Shown here: positions 15,897 to 23,934 of the stretch, one piece after another
How positions within the stretch are numbered: the stretch's first letter is position 1
Layout of the letters: each line of letters opens with the position of its first letter
Origin: JAQSWP01 sp050185515
GTDB lineage: Bacteria; Pseudomonadota; Alphaproteobacteria; Reyranellales; JAQSWP01
Reading direction: 5' to 3'
Assembly: GCA_050185515.1 (NCBI GenBank)
Contig: JBFWZG010000008.1
Span: 1 to 40,263, forward strand
DNA length: 40,263 nucleotides
Notes under the pieces: generated by a model
The model's input: the letters and a program-made list of their open reading frames with translations, nothing else
Databases searched by the model: none
Told to the model about the DNA's origin: nothing
Program-made: the position numbers and the translations under genes

Positions 15897-16748
15897 ATGG
15901 GCGCGTTCGATCCCGGCGCCTTCGACGCCGCCGCCTTCGATGTCAGCGAGCCGATCGTTCCGGTCATCCTGCTGCCGGTCCTGAAGAGCTGCTGGTCGCC
16001 GGAGAACCTGCTGCAACGCGCCACGGTGGCGGCCAGCAGCGAGGCGGCGGGCCTGCCGCTGAGCAACGCTATCGCCGATCCGCACGCCGGCACGGTGTGG
16101 AGAGCGCTGGCGGCGAGCGCCACGGTGTCGGCCGCCTGGTCGTCGGCCAAGCCGCTGCGCGCCTTCGCCCTGGCGCAGGCGACGCTGTCGGCGAGCGCGC
16201 GGCTGTGGCTGCGCCTGTCCAACGTCGAGGCTGGCGCGGCCGATGCCTGGGATTCGGGCTGGCTGGCTGGCGATGTCGAGCCGGGGTTCGGCCAGTGGGT
16301 GCTGGTGCTGGAGCAGGCGGTCAGCGCCCGTTTCCTCGAGATCGAGATCGTCGATCCCGGCAACACGACCGGCTGGATCGACATCGGCGTGGCGTGGGCC
16401 GGCGACGCCTTCGAGACCGCGTTCAACCCGCGCTGGGGCATGGCGATGGGACACGACGATCCCAGCCAGGGGCGCGCCTCGCTGGGCGGGCAGACCTACG
16501 CCCTGGCGCGGCCGCCCGTGCGGCTGGCGCGCGGCAGCTACGACCTGCTGCCCGAGGCGCAGGCGCAGGGCGAGCTGCTCGACCTGGCGCGGCGCGGCAG
16601 CCTCGACAACGTGCTGTTCGTGCCGCAGCCCGGCATCCGCGCCCGCAACCGCGAGGCGGTGATCGGCCTGCTGCAGAAATCGCACCGCCTGCCGGTGACG
16701 GCGTTCGGCCGCGCCGCCTGGGATTTCGAGATCAGGGAGCGGCTGTGA
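15897..16748 (+). CDS. Jelly-roll-like phage protein, copy 1 of a tandem pair
   Basis: This 283-residue protein has a low-complexity start (MGAFDPGAFDAAAFDVSEP) and then a beta-rich domain (WRALAASATVSAAWSSAKPL, ASARLWLRLSNVEAGAADAW, VSARFLEIEIVDPGNTTGWI). The pattern resembles a discoidin or galactose-binding jelly roll. The end (GLLQKSHRLPVTAFGRAAWD then FEIRERL) is nearly repeated in the next gene, as is AWAGDAFETAFNPRWGMAMG/HDDPS. It was therefore duplicated from a common ancestor with that gene. It overlaps the next gene by GTGA, so translation is coupled. A virion surface or carbohydrate-binding role is inferred. I do not recognise a named family. Confidence 0.55.
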   Translation: MGAFDPGAFDAAAFDVSEPIVPVILLPVLKSCWSPENLLQRATVAASSEAAGLPLSNAIADPHAGTVWRALAASATVSAAWSSAKPLRAFALAQATLSASARLWLRLSNVEAGAADAWDSGWLAGDVEPGFGQWVLVLEQAVSARFLEIEIVDPGNTTGWIDIGVAWAGDAFETAFNPRWGMAMGHDDPSQGRASLGGQTYALARPPVRLARGSYDLLPEAQAQGELLDLARRGSLDNVLFVPQPGIRARNREAVIGLLQKSHRLPVTAFGRAAWDFEIRERL

Positions 16749-17524
16749 AGAGCATCTGGAGCCGCTGGGGGCAGAACTGGATCGCCCATGAGGACACCGC
16801 GCTCGCGGCCTCGTCGGAAGACGCGGCGCGGCCCGTTGCCAATGCCGCCAGCCCGCATCTCAGCCTGGCGTGGCGCGCCCTGGCGCTGTCGGCGACGCTC
16901 GACGCCGATTGCGGCGCCGCGCGCGACTTCCGCGTTTTCGGCCTGTTCGGCCTGCGCAACCTGACCACCTCGGCGACGGTGCAGGTGACCCTGTCGAATG
17001 TCTCGGCCGGCGGCGCGGAGCTCTTCGACTCCGGCGTGCTGGCGATGGGCGTCGAGCGCGGCTTCGACCAGTGGACCCTGGCGCTCGAGGAAGCGGTCGG
17101 CGCGCGCTACCTGCGCTTTATGATCGCCGACGCGGAGAGCGCCGACGACCACATGGATGTCGGCCTGGCCTGGGCCGGCGACGGCTTCGAGACCACGGTC
17201 AATCCCGATTACGGCTGGGCGGCGGGGCACGACGATCCCAGCCCCGGCCAGCCGACGCCGGGCGGCCAGACCTATCTCGACCGCCGCCGCATCGTGCGCG
17301 TCGTGTCCGGGCGCTACGCCCATCTCGACCGCGACCAGGCGCGCGCCGCCGTGATCGACCTGGCGCGCGAGGGCGGCACGCGGTCCTGCCTGCTGCTGCC
17401 GGAACCCAATGGAGCGCTGGCCGCACGGCAGGCGATCTGCGGCCTGCTGCAGAAGAGCACGCGCCTGACGCGCGACGCAGTCGGCCGCATGGGCTTCGAT
17501 TTCGAGATTCGCGAGCGGCTTTAG
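16745..17524 (+). CDS. Jelly-roll-like phage protein, copy 2 of a tandem pair
   Basis: This 259-residue paralogue of the gene before it starts with GTG at 16745, which overlaps the previous stop by four bases. Shared features are WRALALSATLDADCGAARDF, LSNVSAGGAELFDSGVLAMG, the AWAGDGFETTVNPDYGWAAG core, HDDPSPGQPTPGGQTYLDRR, and the closing GLLQKSTRLTRDAV and FEIRERL. It lacks the Phe/Asp/Ala-rich leader of copy 1. The two proteins differ enough that the duplication is old. They may form a hetero-oligomer at the tail tip. No catalytic residues are visible. Confidence 0.55.
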   Translation: MKSIWSRWGQNWIAHEDTALAASSEDAARPVANAASPHLSLAWRALALSATLDADCGAARDFRVFGLFGLRNLTTSATVQVTLSNVSAGGAELFDSGVLAMGVERGFDQWTLALEEAVGARYLRFMIADAESADDHMDVGLAWAGDGFETTVNPDYGWAAGHDDPSPGQPTPGGQTYLDRRRIVRVVSGRYAHLDRDQARAAVIDLAREGGTRSCLLLPEPNGALAARQAICGLLQKSTRLTRDAVGRMGFDFEIRERL

Positions 17525-17541
17525 GCGGGAGAGGGGCGACG

Positions 17542-17829
17542 ATGAGCGATCCAACGCAGCAGGACCGGCGGCTGGTGCGGTTCGATCCGACCGTGACGCT
17601 GGGGCATCTGATCCAGCTCGGCGCGGTCTTGATACCGCTTTTCGTTTGGGGCGTGCGGGTCGAGACCACCCAGACAGAGCAGCGCGAGCGCATCTCCGCC
17701 ATGCAGCGCGAGATGGAGCGCGGTGAAATTGTGCTGAACGACAAGCTGCGCGCCCTGCAATCGACACTCGATCGCATCGAAGTGAAGCTCGACCAGAAAG
17801 CCGACAAGCCGTCGCCTTTCCGGCCCTGA
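17542..17829 (+). CDS. Small membrane protein with coiled coil (holin-like or lysis accessory)
   Basis: This 95-residue protein starts at ATG 17542 after GGGAGAGGGG. It has one hydrophobic segment at about residues 18-37 (TLGHLIQLGAVLIPLFVWGV) followed by a 45-residue charged helix with heptad spacing (QREMERGEIVLNDKLRALQS). Such one-span coiled-coil proteins are encoded just before endolysins in many phages and may be holins, pinholins or lysis regulators. Its position between the tail genes and the endolysin gene supports a lysis role, but a single span makes a classical holin only one of several options. Confidence 0.5.
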   Translation: MSDPTQQDRRLVRFDPTVTLGHLIQLGAVLIPLFVWGVRVETTQTEQRERISAMQREMERGEIVLNDKLRALQSTLDRIEVKLDQKADKPSPFRP

Positions 17830-17859
17830 TCCGTTCCATCAAACAGAAGGAGAACCAAC

Positions 17860-18600
17860 ATGCAGGACATCCTGCTGCTGTCGCTTGTTGTCAAACTGGT
17901 CGTTGCCGTGGCGGCGATCGCGCTGGCGTGGCTGGTGCTGCGCCGGCTCGACAGGTCGCTGGGCGTCAATTTCCGCGCCGACGTGTGGCCGAAGCTGTCG
18001 AACACCGGCATCGGCCTGGCGATCTATCACGGGCTGCGCTTCTTCGGCGTTATGCTGCTGATCGGGCTGGTGCTGTCGGCCTGCGCGGCCGCGCAGGCCG
18101 CACCACTGCGCTCGGCGAAGTATGATGGCCAGATCCAGCGCGCCGCATCGACCTGGCTGCCGGGCGTGCCGTGGAAGCTGTGGAAGGCGCAGCTCTACCA
18201 AGAATCGCGGCTGAAGCCCGACGCAGTGTCGCCGGTCGGCGCCACGGGCATCGCGCAGTTCATGCCCGGCACCTGGGACCAGATCACGCGCGAGATGGGC
18301 TGGGGGCTGGTCGACCGCCGGCTGGCCGGGCCGTCGATCGAGGCCGGTGCCTACTTCATGGCGAAGCTGCGGCGCGCCTGGACGGCGCCGCGCTCCGACG
18401 ACGACCGGCTGAAGCTGGCGCAGGCTTCCTACAACGCCGGGCTGGGCAACATCCTGCGCAGCCAGCAGCGCTGCGGCAACCCGTCGCCCTACGACGCCAT
18501 CACCGCCTGCCTCCATTTGGTGACCGGCCGGCATGCGGCGGAGACGCGGCATTACGTGCCGGCGATCTGGCGATGGTGGGCGCTGCTGGAAGCGGGCTAA
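17860..18600 (+). CDS. Membrane-anchored endolysin, lytic transglycosylase (SLT) domain
   Basis: This 246-residue lysis enzyme would cleave peptidoglycan glycan strands with formation of anhydro ends. The SLT core has the catalytic Glu115 in QLYQESRLKPDAVSPVGATG, the GIAQFMPGTW signature and the ASYNAGLGN motif. Two hydrophobic segments precede it, residues about 4-27 and 57-75, the second ending LVLSAC, which resembles a lipobox or signal-anchor end. The enzyme may therefore be exported as a signal-anchor-release type or be a fusion of a holin-like unit and a lysin. AGGAG at 17847-17851 supports the start. Spanin genes follow directly. Confidence 0.85.
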   Translation: MQDILLLSLVVKLVVAVAAIALAWLVLRRLDRSLGVNFRADVWPKLSNTGIGLAIYHGLRFFGVMLLIGLVLSACAAAQAAPLRSAKYDGQIQRAASTWLPGVPWKLWKAQLYQESRLKPDAVSPVGATGIAQFMPGTWDQITREMGWGLVDRRLAGPSIEAGAYFMAKLRRAWTAPRSDDDRLKLAQASYNAGLGNILRSQQRCGNPSPYDAITACLHLVTGRHAAETRHYVPAIWRWWALLEAG

Positions 18601-18616
18601 GGGGTGGGGTGAGGGC

Positions 18617-19225
18617 ATGGAATGGATCCGCGCGGCCTTCGGTTTCGTCTCGGGCGGCAAGGCGACATTGATCGTCGCCGGCGCGCTGGGGGCGGCGCTG
18701 GTGATGCTGTTCCTGCTGTTTCAGGGGCGCGGCGCCCGCATCGAGGCGCTGGAGGCCGAGAAGGCGCGGCTGGCCGACGCCAATGCGGCGCAGAAGATCG
18801 TCATCGACTTGCAGGTGCAGGCGGCCGCCGGCATCGATCGCGTCACCGGGCATCTCGATCGTCTGCTCGAGCGGCAGGGAAGGGACTTCAATGACATTCG
18901 CACGCGAATCGCCGGGGTCGCGAAGGCTGGCGTCGTGGCCTGCGGCCCTGCTGTGTCTCTCGCTCTCGACGAGCTGCGCCGACGTAACGCGGGTCGAGCG
19001 CCCGGTGGTCAACGCTCTGACGGTGCCGGCGCATCTGCGCCATTGCCCGGAGCGCCCGGCGGTGCCGGAGCCCGACCTGCCGGGCGGCCGCTACTCCGAC
19101 CTGCTGGCCAGCGGCGTGATCGTCGCCCAGGCCGAATGGATGGAAATTTGCGAGGCGCGCATCCGCGCGCTCGACGAATTGTTGCGGGAATTCGAATCCC
19201 GCGGCCGCTGAATCGCGGCGCGTAG
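18617..19225 (+). CDS. Rz: Rz-like inner membrane spanin
   Basis: This protein, up to 202 residues, has one N-terminal transmembrane segment (KATLIVAGALGAALVMLFLL, residues 14-33) followed by a coiled coil (RIEALEAEKARLADANAAQK). This is the layout of an i-spanin that spans the periplasm to meet its lipoprotein partner. The partner gene is nested inside this one from 18891 in the +1 frame. The C-terminal 80 residues are Arg/Gly/Pro-rich because that DNA also encodes the partner. The start at ATG 18617 lies 16 bases after the endolysin stop. Together they should fuse inner and outer membranes in the last step of lysis. Confidence 0.7.
   Translation: MEWIRAAFGFVSGGKATLIVAGALGAALVMLFLLFQGRGARIEALEAEKARLADANAAQKIVIDLQVQAAAGIDRVTGHLDRLLERQGRDFNDIRTRIAGVAKAGVVACGPAVSLALDELRRRNAGRAPGGQRSDGAGASAPLPGAPGGAGARPAGRPLLRPAGQRRDRRPGRMDGNLRGAHPRARRIVAGIRIPRPLNRGA
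18891..19211 (+). CDS. Rz1: Rz1-like outer membrane lipoprotein spanin, nested in Rz
   Basis: This 106-residue lipoprotein is encoded in the +1 frame wholly inside the Rz-like gene, the same embedded layout as lambda Rz/Rz1. The ATG at 18891 follows a purine-rich AGGGAAGGGA site. The N-terminus has Arg residues and a hydrophobic stretch ending LSTSC, so Cys29 is the probable lipidation site. The mature part is Pro-rich (RHCPERPAVPEPDLPGGRYS), with a C-terminal helix that could pair with the i-spanin coiled coil. The lipobox is not a perfect consensus. The nested position makes the call firmer. Confidence 0.72.
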   Translation: MTFARESPGSRRLASWPAALLCLSLSTSCADVTRVERPVVNALTVPAHLRHCPERPAVPEPDLPGGRYSDLLASGVIVAQAEWMEICEARIRALDELLREFESRGR

Positions 19226-19492
19226 CGTCTGCCGCGATCCGCCGGCGGGACAGTCAGGGCCCGACGGCTGGGAGCACCTGTATGTCTTCAGCTACATCTC
19301 CCCCCGCACGGGCTCAACCTCACAACGGGGGAGATTCGGGGGAGCAGGTCACAGGGCCATCAAGACGATTGGCTTGGCCGTTGCTTAGGCTGATCGAGCC
19401 TTCGCTGATTTTCTGAAGACGATAGTATTCGAGCCGGACTTTAATCCAATCTGGTCTTGGCATAGAATGCAGGCGAAATTTCAATTCTTACC
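19226..19492. other. Non-coding spacer after the lysis genes
   Basis: No convincing gene is seen between the spanin genes and the start of the AT-richer block. An inverted repeat with 9-base arms, ATCTCCCCC (19296-19304) and GGGGGAGAT (19327-19335), is separated by 22 bases and may end late transcription, though no T-run follows. A -10-like TAGAAT lies at 19463-19468. Base composition changes to AT-richer from about 19400, which suggests the edge of an insertion. Confidence 0.4.
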
Positions 19493-19569
19493 TTGAGCAA
19501 CTGCGACATCGCGTTCAGATGCACCAAGGATGATTGGAATTCTAAATTACACGTTGGCCAAGATATTTT

Positions 19570-20355
19570 TTGGGGGTTCTTCGTTTGCCACTACCCAACC
19601 CTACAAGAGGGCGTTATCCGGCCCAACGAAACCTTTCCCTGCAACAATATAGTGCGATCCGGGACGACGGATCGGTCGCGAAGGGTGTGCGCCTGGCGGT
19701 CCTTCGGGCAGTAGAGTCAGCTGCTGCACCAGAGCCAATTTTCGGTGGATTCTGTCACGGTGAACAGCTGAAGGGTGCGCAAGTGAGCCTTCCTGATTCG
19801 ACACAGGTTGGGCACGCGATCTCGAAACCGAAATTCGAACTCCACCTGAGGTCTGGATGGTTTGGTTCTGGGCGGATAAGCGCGTCCATATCTCGTGATC
19901 TCATGGACGAACTCGAAGATCCTGCAATTGACAAAACTGGAGCGGCCGAGCTGTTCCGCAACAGGTTGAGTGGCTCGCCTCTATCGGTTGCGCCCGCAAA
20001 AGCGGTGGTTAAATGGTATTTTATTGATCCGGACTCGCCCTCTGATGCATGTGCGTGTATTGGGAGCGACATCGCGCATCGACTTGCGTTGCCGGATGTG
20101 TTCGGCAAGATAGTGACACGTACCGACGCGAGGCCATACTTTGTGCTGGTCGCGATGTCGGAACATGTCGACGACCCCCGAAGACCACGCTTTACTGATT
20201 GCCGCGAGCTGCTCTCTCTCGAAGTATGGCGGCCGGGCGGAGCCACGGTACCGTGGATTGCTGGCTGCAAGGGGCTCGACGAGGTTGTTGCGCCGCCACT
20301 GGATTTCGCCAAGCAGGTTGTGGCTCTAGCGTTCGTAATGTGTCATGAACCTTGA
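19570..20355 (+). CDS. Unknown protein, first gene of a three-gene AT-rich operon
   Basis: I do not recognise this family. The reading frame has no ATG for most of its length. TTG at 19570 is the first start-type codon and gives 261 residues. A different frame from TTG 19493 gives SNCDIAFRCTKDDWNSKLHV, which also looks protein-like and lies 25 bases after a TAGAAT box. The intact gene may therefore begin at 19493 and be joined by a frameshift near the T/G run at 19565-19575. The body is mixed alpha/beta (PKFELHLRSGWFGSGRISAS, AKAVVKWYFIDPDSP, DARPYFVLVAMSEHVDD) without a known catalytic motif. The next gene starts 33 bases downstream. Codon use is more AT-rich than in the phage genes. Confidence 0.5.
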   Translation: MGVLRLPLPNPTRGRYPAQRNLSLQQYSAIRDDGSVAKGVRLAVLRAVESAAAPEPIFGGFCHGEQLKGAQVSLPDSTQVGHAISKPKFELHLRSGWFGSGRISASISRDLMDELEDPAIDKTGAAELFRNRLSGSPLSVAPAKAVVKWYFIDPDSPSDACACIGSDIAHRLALPDVFGKIVTRTDARPYFVLVAMSEHVDDPRRPRFTDCRELLSLEVWRPGGATVPWIAGCKGLDEVVAPPLDFAKQVVALAFVMCHEP

Positions 20356-20388
20356 TAATCTTAAAACACAAATACGATAGGATAACTT

Positions 20389-21531
20389 GTGCAGCTAAGC
20401 AGTGAGGAACTGAAAGTTCGATTGCTTGCTGCGCTCGACGCGGTCGCACGTGATCCTGAGCGCGCACCAGATGATCATGTCGACCTCGCGCGAAAGGTGC
20501 GTGGTTTTCCGAGGGAAGTGGTCGATTCAGCCTTTGCCGCTACTCTTGCAGATCTTGTTGTACAGCGGAAACCGGGTGAGGCGGCGCGATCAACTGCTTT
20601 TGTGGCAGCTGAGCAGTTTGCCCACTATGCTGGCGCAGATTGCTTCGGGCCGAGAAGCAAAGCGCAGGTCGCGGCGCTCTTGCGGGATCGGACCGCCACA
20701 AAAGACCCAGTGGCCCGGCTCGAAGCGGTGCGAGCCCGAGCTTACCTTCACGAACTGCGAAGGGCCGTGGGCGGCTCCACAACGCTTGCGGAACTTGAGG
20801 CGGAGACTGAGCTTCGTGAGGTCGAGCCTGGTCTGTGGCTCGACTTGGCGGTTTGGGAACTGGCTCCTCATGCCTATATAGAGCAGCTTGGAATGGCTCT
20901 GGAACGACGCACAATGGAGCCGGCTGCAATATTGCCGCGATTGAAGACCCTTGTTCGTCTCCACGGGGCCGGTATTGCACAGATGGCACTGGATACGTGC
21001 TGCCTGTTCCTTCACCGTTTCGGTCGTTATGAAGATGCGCGTAGCCTTGTTGCGCGGGCGGAGCGTATTGCGCCAGTCGGTTGGACCATCCCTTGCAAGG
21101 ATCCTGTTACGGGTGCCTTCAGGGGATACCGTACGGGCGATAGCCTCTTGGTCGATTTTGAAGCTGAGATTGGGAAGACTAGATATCCTGTTGACGTTCT
21201 CCAGAGATACCGACAACTGGCGATCCCGCTATTTTCATGGCAGGACGATGCGCAATTGCCAGATACGGTCTTGAAGTTCTTGGAAATAACTCAGCGCCGT
21301 CTTGAGGTAATTGAAATCTTGGAGATTGCAAAGAACATAAAGATCAAGGATCAGAACGGCCGGGATTGGTTTGCGATGATCGTATTTCCGAGGCTGTTGA
21401 ACGTCAAATCGCTTGCCGTACAGAAGCCAAGAGCACGGAAGATTGCTGCATTTGATGCTCCGAAGCCAGAGCCGAGACCAAAGACGACCGAAGTAGAAAA
21501 TCTCCTCGCCCATGCTGGATTCTACACATGA
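20389..21531 (+). CDS. Unknown helical protein, second gene of the AT-rich operon
   Basis: This 380-residue protein has a GTG start at 20389 preceded by ATAGGATAAC. It is almost entirely helical, with repeating Leu/Ala-rich helices (LKVRLLAALDAVARDPERAP, VARLEAVRARAYLHELRRAV, LRLHGAGI-type segments, MALDTCCLFLHRFGRYEDAR). This suggests a TPR- or HEAT-like scaffold rather than an enzyme. The C-terminus is basic and Pro-rich (KIAAFDAPKPEPRPKTTEVE), and the last bases overlap the start of the 755-residue gene (ATGA), so the two products are made together and may form a complex. No known domain could be assigned. Confidence 0.62.
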   Translation: MQLSSEELKVRLLAALDAVARDPERAPDDHVDLARKVRGFPREVVDSAFAATLADLVVQRKPGEAARSTAFVAAEQFAHYAGADCFGPRSKAQVAALLRDRTATKDPVARLEAVRARAYLHELRRAVGGSTTLAELEAETELREVEPGLWLDLAVWELAPHAYIEQLGMALERRTMEPAAILPRLKTLVRLHGAGIAQMALDTCCLFLHRFGRYEDARSLVARAERIAPVGWTIPCKDPVTGAFRGYRTGDSLLVDFEAEIGKTRYPVDVLQRYRQLAIPLFSWQDDAQLPDTVLKFLEITQRRLEVIEILEIAKNIKIKDQNGRDWFAMIVFPRLLNVKSLAVQKPRARKIAAFDAPKPEPRPKTTEVENLLAHAGFYT

Positions 21532-23795
21532 GCCCAACTGACGACAAACAGGCTCGCTTTCTGCGTCGGGTAGAAGACGCTGCCGCGCAATACTGGCTGA
21601 TGCGGAACTGGGATGATGACCGGCAAGATGAAGGAAATGGCTGGAAACGCTGCTACGCTGTGGATGCCGACATAGTAATGATGTACGCATCACCTGCACT
21701 TGTGGCGCGACGGCGAGGAAACCGCTGGGGCTATTCGGAGGTCTTTCGGGACGATGCCGAGGAGTATGCAGTGGCCCTCGGGCGGCGGCTTTCGGACTAT
21801 CTCTTCTTCGATTTGCAGCCGAAAAGGGCACCTCTCATCATTATTCCACCGATCGATGGGGAGGTAATCAGTATGGTTAACGCTCTCGCGGCCCGTCTTG
21901 GAGACCGCCCACCGGAGCCTCAGGTCGATTTTGATGCCTTGGCTGTTTGGGAGAAAAAAGCGCGGAGTGTTCTGACAATCGACAGTCCTAAAGAGACCAA
22001 ATTACTCCTAGAGGAACTCGCACACGTATTTAATGCGGGAATGACGGGCGAGCTTGATCAATTTCTCAAGATATCGCAACTACTTGGCGAACGCCGCATC
22101 GTCCCCGCCCATTCGATCGAGGTGCGGGATACATTCGACAAGATTGTTCACGAGGCTCTAATGGCGCCTCTCACTCTTGAAGATATGTACTATCTCGCAA
22201 AAAGCGGATCTGTTTGGCGTGAACTGCTTGGAGCCAGGGACGGCTCATCCTCGAAGACTCTAAGGTTGGCGGCAGATGCGGAGGCTTTGGCGCGGCTCGA
22301 GTTCTGGAATGGGAAGCTGGAAGCAGCACGCTGGCGCCTCATCTATGTTACAGGTGCACGGCACGTAATCGAGGCAGTTGAGGCCAGGCATAAAGCTGGC
22401 GGTAACCCAAAAGTCGAGGTTCGGCATCCGCGACATTTCCTCGCTTCGCCAGAGGTTGTTTCAGTCGAATTGACAAGGAAGAACGATCCGGCACACGGGC
22501 GAAGTCAATTTGCCGACTTGGTCAGGACGTTCCTCGCTGATTGTCGTGTCGAGCCGAACAATCACATGCACCTTTCCGCAGCATCGGTAGAAGCAGCCAA
22601 GATTGCATATCAGGAGAATCCTGAGGTCGGAGTTGACCTTGAGGTTACTTGGAATGCCTACATGGAAGCGCTTGAGACTGATCGCCCCGAGCACGCACGG
22701 TTCATCGAGAAATTTAAGGAAAGGGCAGCGGCCACCATTGGTTCGAGCAATACACTTGAGTCGGCCCTTAAGCTTCGTGAAATAGCATTGAAAATCCTCG
22801 ACGACATGCTGGATGCAGCATGGGATGAGGTTTTCCGGGCTGTAGTGAAGGCTGGCTTTTTCATGGGGCGGCAGAGCTATCGGAGCGACTTGGGGCCTTC
22901 GCGAATTGTCCCGCCGATTGTGTTTGAGCGATGGCCTCTGACGGAGACTTTCATTGAGGTTATGGGGCGAAGCAACGGTCCCGAAGCTATCGGTGAGCGA
23001 TACGAAGAGTGGCTCGAAAAGATCAAGTCCGAGACTGGCGCCGACGCATATCCATACGCCAACTACTTGGCGCATGCCGCTCTGTTTGCCGGCCGTGGCC
23101 ACTGGAAGGTCGGCGCAATTGTAGCTCGCCGAGCGCTGCGCAAGGCCACCCCAGCCGACAAAGCCGATAGCTCGAATCTCGCGCATGGCAGGGAAGCGGC
23201 CTATCTCGCAGCCTATTGCTTGCGTCACTCCTATCGGTCGACGTCAGATCTCGACGAGGCGGAGAAAATGCTCGCTACAGCAAGGAATATATTCGAAGTA
23301 GAGCGAAGGGCTGTCCCTGGGTTTGAAGTGAAGCTTGAGCGTTTCGACGCTGAGGCTCTCGCACTCGAAATGACTAGATTGTTACACAATTGGTTTGGTG
23401 AACCTAAGAAAGAGAACTTGAACGCCTGCATCGGGTTGCGGATGAGAATGATAGAACTTTTTAGTAAAATTAATAAGCTGCCCAGGAATTCATCTCAGAA
23501 GACGCGAGAAAAGTTGCTTATTAGACTCGCATCAAACGTCGTTGTGCTCTCAGCTCTTACTAGACAGTACGATCAGGATTTCGATTCTGCGGGGGCGTGT
23601 CTCGACGAGTGCTCCAAGGATAGCGGCTATATCAAAGCCATTGCTTTTTTCTATCGAGCCGCACGAAATCCGCGTGTTCCGATGAGTGAAATTGTGAACG
23701 TTCTCGACGACGAGGGGCTTAGAGTCCTGCCTTATGATCGTGCGCGATTCACGTTTCTCAAGGGGGAACTAAAGCGGATTCGTCAAGACGGATAG
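21528..23795 (+). CDS. Unknown 755-residue protein, third gene of the AT-rich operon
   Basis: This large cytoplasmic protein starts at an ATG overlapping the preceding stop. Residues 40-75 (WKRCYAVDADIVMMYASPAL then GYSEVF) and residues about 255-310 (AARWRLIYVTGARHVIEAVE, then VRHPRHFL) look like the first and last parts of a PIN-type nuclease fold. The acidic residue expected after VTG is replaced (VTGAR rather than VTGD), so activity is doubtful. The region after residue 310 is helical, with TPR-like pairs (AYLAAYCLRHSYRSTSDLDE, AEKMLATARNIFEVERRAVP). It has no signal peptide or membrane span. With two unknown partners in a transferred, AT-rich block inside a prophage, a defence or toxin role is plausible but unproven. 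Confidence 0.6.
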   Translation: MSPTDDKQARFLRRVEDAAAQYWLMRNWDDDRQDEGNGWKRCYAVDADIVMMYASPALVARRRGNRWGYSEVFRDDAEEYAVALGRRLSDYLFFDLQPKRAPLIIIPPIDGEVISMVNALAARLGDRPPEPQVDFDALAVWEKKARSVLTIDSPKETKLLLEELAHVFNAGMTGELDQFLKISQLLGERRIVPAHSIEVRDTFDKIVHEALMAPLTLEDMYYLAKSGSVWRELLGARDGSSSKTLRLAADAEALARLEFWNGKLEAARWRLIYVTGARHVIEAVEARHKAGGNPKVEVRHPRHFLASPEVVSVELTRKNDPAHGRSQFADLVRTFLADCRVEPNNHMHLSAASVEAAKIAYQENPEVGVDLEVTWNAYMEALETDRPEHARFIEKFKERAAATIGSSNTLESALKLREIALKILDDMLDAAWDEVFRAVVKAGFFMGRQSYRSDLGPSRIVPPIVFERWPLTETFIEVMGRSNGPEAIGERYEEWLEKIKSETGADAYPYANYLAHAALFAGRGHWKVGAIVARRALRKATPADKADSSNLAHGREAAYLAAYCLRHSYRSTSDLDEAEKMLATARNIFEVERRAVPGFEVKLERFDAEALALEMTRLLHNWFGEPKKENLNACIGLRMRMIELFSKINKLPRNSSQKTREKLLIRLASNVVVLSALTRQYDQDFDSAGACLDECSKDSGYIKAIAFFYRAARNPRVPMSEIVNVLDDEGLRVLPYDRARFTFLKGELKRIRQDG

Positions 23796-23934
23796 GCCGA
23801 GTGACTTGCTGTTCGGCGCAATTACGTCCTTCGCCTCCGAGCTGCCACTGAGATTTTCCTCCACTTGCAGTTAGAGGCCGACACGGCGAGAGGGATGGAC
23901 GATAACGCGAGGCAGGTTCGGTGTAGAGCTGAGC

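Noticed and set aside
14160..16685. Very long antisense open frame (841 codons) under the fibre and jelly-roll genes, and similar antisense frames under most phage genes
   Set aside because: In GC-rich DNA the opposite strand of a real gene often lacks stops. The translations are Arg/Gly/His-rich with no family resemblance and no ribosome-binding sites.
1..19225. Contractile-tailed or gene transfer agent origin for the phage block
   Set aside because: No tail sheath gene is present. The gene order with a long tape measure and a frameshifted chaperone fits a siphophage. A gene transfer agent would not normally have this large fibre and nested spanin set, though the left part is outside the window.
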